A stretch of 35,827 bases of DNA from NCBI GenBank assembly GCA_027575765.1, contig JANBPT010000438.1:1-35827 (forward strand), written 5' to 3'. The position numbers were made by a program, and so were the translations under genes. This document shows positions 31,077 through 35,827 of this stretch, piece by piece. Source of the DNA: Tieghemiomyces parasiticus. Its lineage: Eukaryota > Kickxellomycota > Dimargaritomycetes > Dimargaritales > Dimargaritaceae. A model generated the notes under the pieces. That model had not been told where the DNA came from. It saw only the letters and a program-made list of their open reading frames with translations, and made no database searches. How positions within the stretch are numbered: position 1 is the stretch's first letter; the number at the start of each line of letters is the position of its first letter.

Positions 31077-31221
31077 ATGTTCCACAGAATCCTGCAAGCC
31101 ATCATGACAACACATAGGGACAAGTACTGCCATCTTAGTGCCAGCAATTAGACATGGTAAACATACCAAGAACTCTTCATGCCTAATTACTGAGACTCAA
31201 TCAAGACCTGACCCTCCACAC
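31077..31221 (+). repeat. Dispersed repeat module 2, copy B
   Basis: Direct-orientation relative of 10727-10870, with small indels. The minus-strand frame in this copy reads GTKMAVLVPMCCHDGLQDS, comparable with the other copy's GTKGAVHIPV and GLQGS. It is interrupted upstream by stops and an apparent one-base indel. Confidence 0.75.
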
Positions 31222-31223
31222 TA

Positions 31224-31349
31224 TGGTGATTGGGAACCACCACATTAGATTATCCCAGGGTAAAGTCCAAGTTTGCTATTCCAGAGGTATAAGTTCTGCA
31301 ATAGTAGAATAGCCTTTTGGTATGGTATTAGACTTTGGCCTAATATCAG
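31224..31349 (-). repeat. Dispersed repeat module 1, copy B (inverted)
   Basis: The reverse complement of this segment aligns without gaps to 9828-9953 over 126 bases. It lies two bases after module 2, whereas in block A the two modules are about 770 bases apart and in the opposite relative orientation. Confidence 0.85.
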
Positions 31350-32004
31350 TACAACTTCCATTACTTCTGACCATTTTATTTCTCTACCTGACCACCTAGG
31401 TGGCTTCACACTCTGCTACTTCATTATGGTGTTGCTGATTATAACTGTGTGATTTATTATCTCTGTTATTATTAGAGTGTTGCCTAGCCAATTCTGCTTG
31501 TACATAACCCTCCTAGCATGCCTATTAAGTAACTCCTCAGCCACAGATTTAATCCTTTACTGTCAATGCCACCACTGCAATGTAAGTCCAGAGTTTCTTT
31601 GTTTACATACTATGTGAACCCTGAATGATAACCAGTATATCCCATTGGTACCCAATTTGGCTCCACTGAGACCACATGCATGTTGCTGGTTGCTTCATGT
31701 ATATTAAATTGAGCACTAACCTTCTGATTGCCTGACTTTTTTATCCTCTCACATAATCCCAACTTTCTTCCTTCACAGAATGCTTCCTGGCAGCCAGTCA
31801 GATGATGAGAAGGCAGGCATCAAGAGCTGCCAACTGGTTTTGGCCTCTGCCTCCAATATAGTAAGGTAAATTAACCATACACACAGCCTAGAGCTAATGG
31901 TGGCAGAGCAGGTTCAGAATCTTAGGGTATATAACAGTCTAATCTTATAACTTCTCTTTTCTTCACCTTTCTATATATTTTTTTCCAACATGGCTTGGTG
32001 ATGC

Positions 32005-32397
32005 ATGTGCACAGCCTCTCAGGGCCAATTTATCTTTGACTTATGCCCTGGTGCAATGCACCAGACCTCATCCCCACTGCCAGTTTTAAGTGCTGACTTG
32101 ACTGCTGGGCCCCCCAATTTGGGCCAAGGACTACTACCTGCTGGCTGGTGGCCCACACTGTACTCCTGCCAGGCAGCTCACCTAGCCCTGGGACCTCCCA
32201 GTTCTGGTCCCAATGCTGCCTGTCCTGATAGACTAATGGCATTGAGCACCCTGGTGTACTATACTGCCCCCAATGCCACGTACATTGTGGGGCATATTAA
32301 CCAGAAGGTCTTTGTTGACTATGGCTATGTCCCAGCCATCCCTGGCCCAATTCCAGATATGGTAGCACTTGCAGGTTGGCCACAATGGCCACCATAA
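32005..32397 (+). pseudogene. Coding remnant inside block B
   Basis: A 130-codon ATG frame with non-repetitive, protein-like content (for example LVYYTAPNATYIVGHINQK then VFVDYGYVPAIPGPIPDM) ends at TAA. Sequence beyond the stop continues in a protein-like way in another frame (VGIDYGDSLPLIIQLW). This suggests a longer coding region broken by point and frame mutations. I recognise no reverse transcriptase, integrase or transposase motif. The position in the CpG-starved block suggests an element-derived relic; a chance ORF cannot be excluded. Confidence 0.25.
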
Positions 32398-34200
32398 TTG
32401 TGTACTCTACACTATCTGGGTTGGCATTGATTATGGGGACAGTCTGCCCCTAATCATCCAACTGTGGTGCCAGTACTGCACATCATTTTGGCACTGGTTT
32501 CATCAGAAGGCACACATTAGCTGCTCACCTTGTGGGCCAGGATTGCAGACCCAGCCCCTGTTCAAGGTGACCCCACTTCTAGCTATGGTGAGCTACCCCT
32601 AGAAAGCCATTTATCAGCTTTATCTAGAAAGTATAATTGAATAAATAATACTTACTCACTGTTGTAGGGTTAACGTCCCTAGAGGAATACTAAGGGCTAG
32701 TTCACCCAAGAAGAAGAAATAAAGACTAATAAAGGATGAATTGGTTTAAGGAATGGAATGATATAACAAGATTGTGTGGTTGTTTTCTCTCATTTATTGA
32801 GAGGTGTACCAGCTGCCTTTTATAATGAAAGATGGCCCGCCTCTTTCATTAGGGTTGCAATACAGACAGACAGACCTTTGAATGCTAAGGAACATTTGGG
32901 TGGGTGCCGCGTCCAAGAGAAGGGGAAATGCAACTAGGGGGAAGAAAAAGATAGCCAGGGGAATATTGTAATAAGGAGGAGGAGGAGGAGGCGCATTACT
33001 GATCAAACGGTTGGTGATAAAGGAGTGGCCAGCATGGGTCACAACTGATTGGATCAGTAGTTGGGTGTACCACACTCACAACCCCAAACAATTCACCTAT
33101 TAACATTGCCCAATTATTCATATAACATTCAATAATATATATATTACATACATAGCATAGTTTAACTTATATAAAGCTTCCTTTTTCCAACCCTAGAGAG
33201 CTCCTTAATTCAATACCCCAGGCCCCTCCCCTATTGTACTATACATACCCAACTGCTGATACCATGCTCAGCACTGCAGTTTATGGGATTAACTTAGCTA
33301 CTTCCGACTACAGTCCAGATGGAGTGACCATAGAAAGGCTGGTAGCCAATGCAATAAGGAGCCCATGTGCCATGGCTGCTGGTCAAACTTGTACCTTGAT
33401 GGAGCCAACCCCTACCCCACCCACCCTTAAGGTACCACCCATTGCCATATATTCCCTAACTAACCAGGGCAAAATGCTTGCCCTTGTTCACATATTTACT
33501 GAGAAAATAGCCCCACCCCCTGTGACAGTTGGCCAGGGCACATGGCAGGGTTCAGATCCCCAGCCCTGATATGCTGGGGATGAGGGGCAATGGAGTTCAG
33601 GTAACTGGCATGTTACTATCCCCATAAATATAACTCATAGGGACCACCAAGGTTTGAATAGTCCGTGTAGAAAACAAGGAGTATTTGTCATACACTGTAG
33701 GACATGATATCTAGCTAGGGAAGAGAATATCAATGAAGGATGTAGCATATCAAGAGGAAAGAGTAAGGAAGTTGCCTTATACACAGTTGCAGCAAGGGTG
33801 CTACCACTTAGCTTGTAAATGTCTTCCCTAATGAGGTCAGAGGAATCACCAACTTATGATTGCAGCCTTAAATGTGTCCTCTCACCTGGATTTGGAATGA
33901 TAATGATAAGCTGAGTCAATCAAAGCTACCCATGCTCTTTTATATGCCATTCTGCAAATTAATCTTTCTTATGATATCCTGCTTTACTGCCCTTTTATCT
34001 CCTTTATGCTGAGTATTTTCTGATGCTTTTCTATGATGTATTTCTTTGCTGCTGCCACTTCATGTCAACTGCTAGAAGTAAAGGCCGGACTGGATATATA
34101 TTATCTGCCCGCTGGCCACCTTAATTAAATGACAGACTGTCATATAACATTTTATTTAATATATTGTGTTCTTACCCTGTATTCCACAACACCACATGGG

Positions 34201-34708
34201 TCCTACCTGGCCCTTTTCTATATCCTTCGGAAAGTGGTGGTCTATCCTTGCTATGGAGAACCTGACCACCAGCAGAATGCAACGGTTGGGGACAGGGGTC
34301 GATAATAGGGGGGTTGAGTCACATGGAGGGAATACCCCTTTTTATCTCCTCACCACAATATTGGTCACCACTCGGCCGCTTGCGCTTGCATGAAGGGCTG
34401 CTGTTCTTTTTTAAACTCTTCTCGACCTGTTTTAGCAGGGGTGCTGGATATACCTCTGTCTGGGATCAGACTTAGAACCATTGCGTAATCACGTAGTTTA
34501 TCCGGGAAAAAATTTAATTGGTGCTAGTGAACAAGATACACCCGGTAGTTTTAGCCGTTGGCCCGCAAAGACGGCGCATAGGCTCGATGGAGGGGGGAGG
34601 GTCTCGTCAAGGAAAAGTCGCATACAGAGAAGCGACGACAAACGTGTCCCGCCGTGCGCGCTATCGAGAAGATCACCCTCCAGCGGATCGAAAGTCACCT
34701 ACGCCACA
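34201..34708. other. Intergenic stretch, CpG density returning to normal
   Basis: CpG reappears from about 34370 onward, marking the right edge of block B. Overlapping plus-strand frames at 34481-34889 look like shadows of the small minus-strand gene that follows. Confidence 0.4.
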
Positions 34709-34897
34709 CTACATGGCCAGCAAGTTACCAAACCGCTTGAGCAGAACGATCGATGCAGCAAACAGAGTGACATTGAAGGAGATGTTGGTGTTTCCCGGCC
34801 GCTTGGCGGGATCGACAAACTGGCTGGCGATCGTATCCAGGAAGCGGCTAAATAGCCCGCGCTGGGTGGTGATGGCACGAGTTGGGTAGGGAGGCAT
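34709..34897 (-). CDS. Small Tom6-like mitochondrial outer-membrane protein
   Basis: A 62-residue product starting MPPYPTRAITTQRGLFSRFL, then DTIASQFVDPAKRPGNTN, one hydrophobic helix (ISFNVTLFAASIVLLKRF) and a short tail GNLLAM. Size, the 'R-F-x(n)-N-x-x-x-N-x-x-x-F-x-A' lead into a single C-terminal helix, and the short polar tail resemble Tom6, a small TOM-complex subunit of about 60 residues. The frame opens 15 codons earlier at another ATG (34940-34942). I prefer the second ATG because it gives the family's normal length. Tom6-like proteins are poorly conserved, so this is an inference from layout; a different small tail-anchored protein is possible. No intron is needed. Confidence 0.42.
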   Translation of the reverse strand: MPPYPTRAITTQRGLFSRFLDTIASQFVDPAKRPGNTNISFNVTLFAASIVLLKRFGNLLAM

Positions 34898-35827
34898 ACT
34901 GGGTAGGTTGGAATGAAGAATGCGCAACGGGGAACGGATCAATGAGGGTGATGCCGAGAAGTAGGCAGCGGAATGGCTGAAGGAAAAGCAGGAGAGAATG
35001 GTGAGGAGAGTAGACTGGGGACGGGAGCGAGAGATCCGGGGACTTCAGCTAATGGACGTGTGGCCTCCATGCTGCATGAGCACCCTCCCAATTACGTGAG
35101 GGTCACTCAGCCGACAGCTTGATCCTCCTGGTTACGCGCCAAATGTAAAGCGTGTCCTCATGGTCGCACCGCCTGGCCAATAGCGGGTCTAATAACCAAC
35201 CTCACCACATTTAGTGGGTGGCAATTTGTTTACATGGTGCCTAATTCTAATACCACATCCGTCGAGTATTAGAATGCTGCCTGGACTTCCGCTAGTAGCA
35301 TATACGGAGCGGGTATGGCGAGTTCTAGATTAAGGTGGCGGTCCTGGTGCTAGATCTCGCCAATAAATCCTGGTCACGGCAAGGTGAACGGCATAGCTCA
35401 CTCGAGCACTGTACTTTTTTTCCACCCCACGGCGTGTTTTCACATACTTGCAACGCCTAATTCTAGAACCCCAGCCCACGCCTCGTCTACTTTCCTGAAT
35501 CCGGCGGGATGGCCTTCCATTGGGTATTAGTCTGCTTATACCGCACGACGAAAGAGCTGGATTATGCCCGTTTTACCTGACCAGGATTGGTCGCCCCTCT
35601 CTATCCCGCCGTTCCCTCTTCAGTCACGCATGCCGTCCTTCGGCCTTTGGTAATTCAGAAGTATCAAGGGGCGGTTGGAGGTGACTAGGCTTTTCACAGC
35701 GGAGCCCTGCGTGGCGCCCTCACCCGTCAAGATCGACTTCAACCCGTATACCGGTTCTGCGATATCCCTGCCTATTCTGGCTGGGGCCCTAGAGCATACG
35801 TGACCGTTACCCCTCCGTACCCAATAC
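34898..35827. other. Right-edge stretch, no gene supported
   Basis: No ORF of note. TTTTCACAG near 35692-35700 is a plausible splice acceptor followed by a short open frame (reading PVKIDFNPYTGSAISLPIL) that ends in TGA near 35803. It might be a last exon, but nothing upstream can be joined to it with confidence. Confidence 0.3.

Larger units (their letters stand above)
30445..34200. repeat. CpG-depleted, element-derived block B
   Basis: About 3.7 kb, AT-rich, with no CpG at all from roughly 30858 to 32278 and only scattered ones elsewhere. It contains the relatives of both repeat modules found near 9.8 and 10.8 kb, here next to each other (31077-31221 and 31224-31349). It also holds an (AGG)6 run at 32974-32991, an AT-dinucleotide run near 33137 and broken ORFs. 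The best preserved reading frame is 32005-32397. It reads as decayed mobile-element sequence that lost CpG by cytosine deamination; the mechanism is inferred. Confidence 0.65.

Noticed and set aside
33234..33569. 111-codon plus-strand frame in block B
   Set aside because: It opens at TTG; the first ATG is ten codons in. No domain is seen and it lies in the CpG-starved repeat block.

Overview
This is a nuclear genome window from a fungus. The genes are separate and eukaryotic, with short introns (155-291 nt), GTAAGT donors, TATA boxes and AATAAA-type 3' signals. The gene set (eIF5-mimic protein, Nup43, a type IIC P-type ATPase, a complex I accessory subunit) includes several families that budding yeast lacks and fits an early-diverging fungus. 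A zoopagomycete such as a Dimargaritales/Kickxellomycotina relative is my guess; the sequence alone does not prove it.

Layout. The left edge (1-249) carries the 3' end of a possible mitochondrial-carrier-fold gene, followed by about 3.3 kb without a recognisable gene. A large Na+/K+-ATPase-alpha-like pump lies at 3612-7418. From about 7.6 to 11.5 kb is a gene-poor stretch with a CpG-starved repeat block. Then come a degenerate small secreted-type ORF (11532-11852), Nup43 (minus, 12040-13218), and, divergently, a two-exon NDUFA3/9.5 kDa complex I subunit (13749-14210). The two-exon eIF5-mimic/BZW gene (15635-17061) converges on a membrane RING-H2 protein (minus, 17575-18483). After about 2.2 kb of spacer, two-exon Arp5 (20736-23301) converges on four-exon Rpt1 (minus, 23815-25791), which is divergent from Nup93/Nic96 (26703-29450). 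A 71-residue signal-peptide plus F-box-like ORF (30229-30444) sits at the border of a second CpG-starved repeat block (about 30.45-34.2 kb). A small Tom6-like membrane protein follows (minus, 34709-34897).

How the genes work together. They are mostly unrelated housekeeping genes: nuclear pore scaffold (Nup43, Nup93), proteasome (Rpt1), a RING ubiquitin ligase, chromatin remodelling (Arp5), translation control (eIF5-mimic), mitochondria (NDUFA3, Tom6-like, carrier-like) and ion transport. They do not form a cluster. The unusual content is in the accessory stretches: two blocks with almost no CpG in an otherwise CpG-rich window that share diverged repeat modules, and a secreted-looking F-box-like ORF at the edge of one block. 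In the pump, one of the membrane carboxylates that binds cations in animal Na+/K+-ATPase is replaced by cysteine. Percentages, counts and splice sites were worked out by eye.
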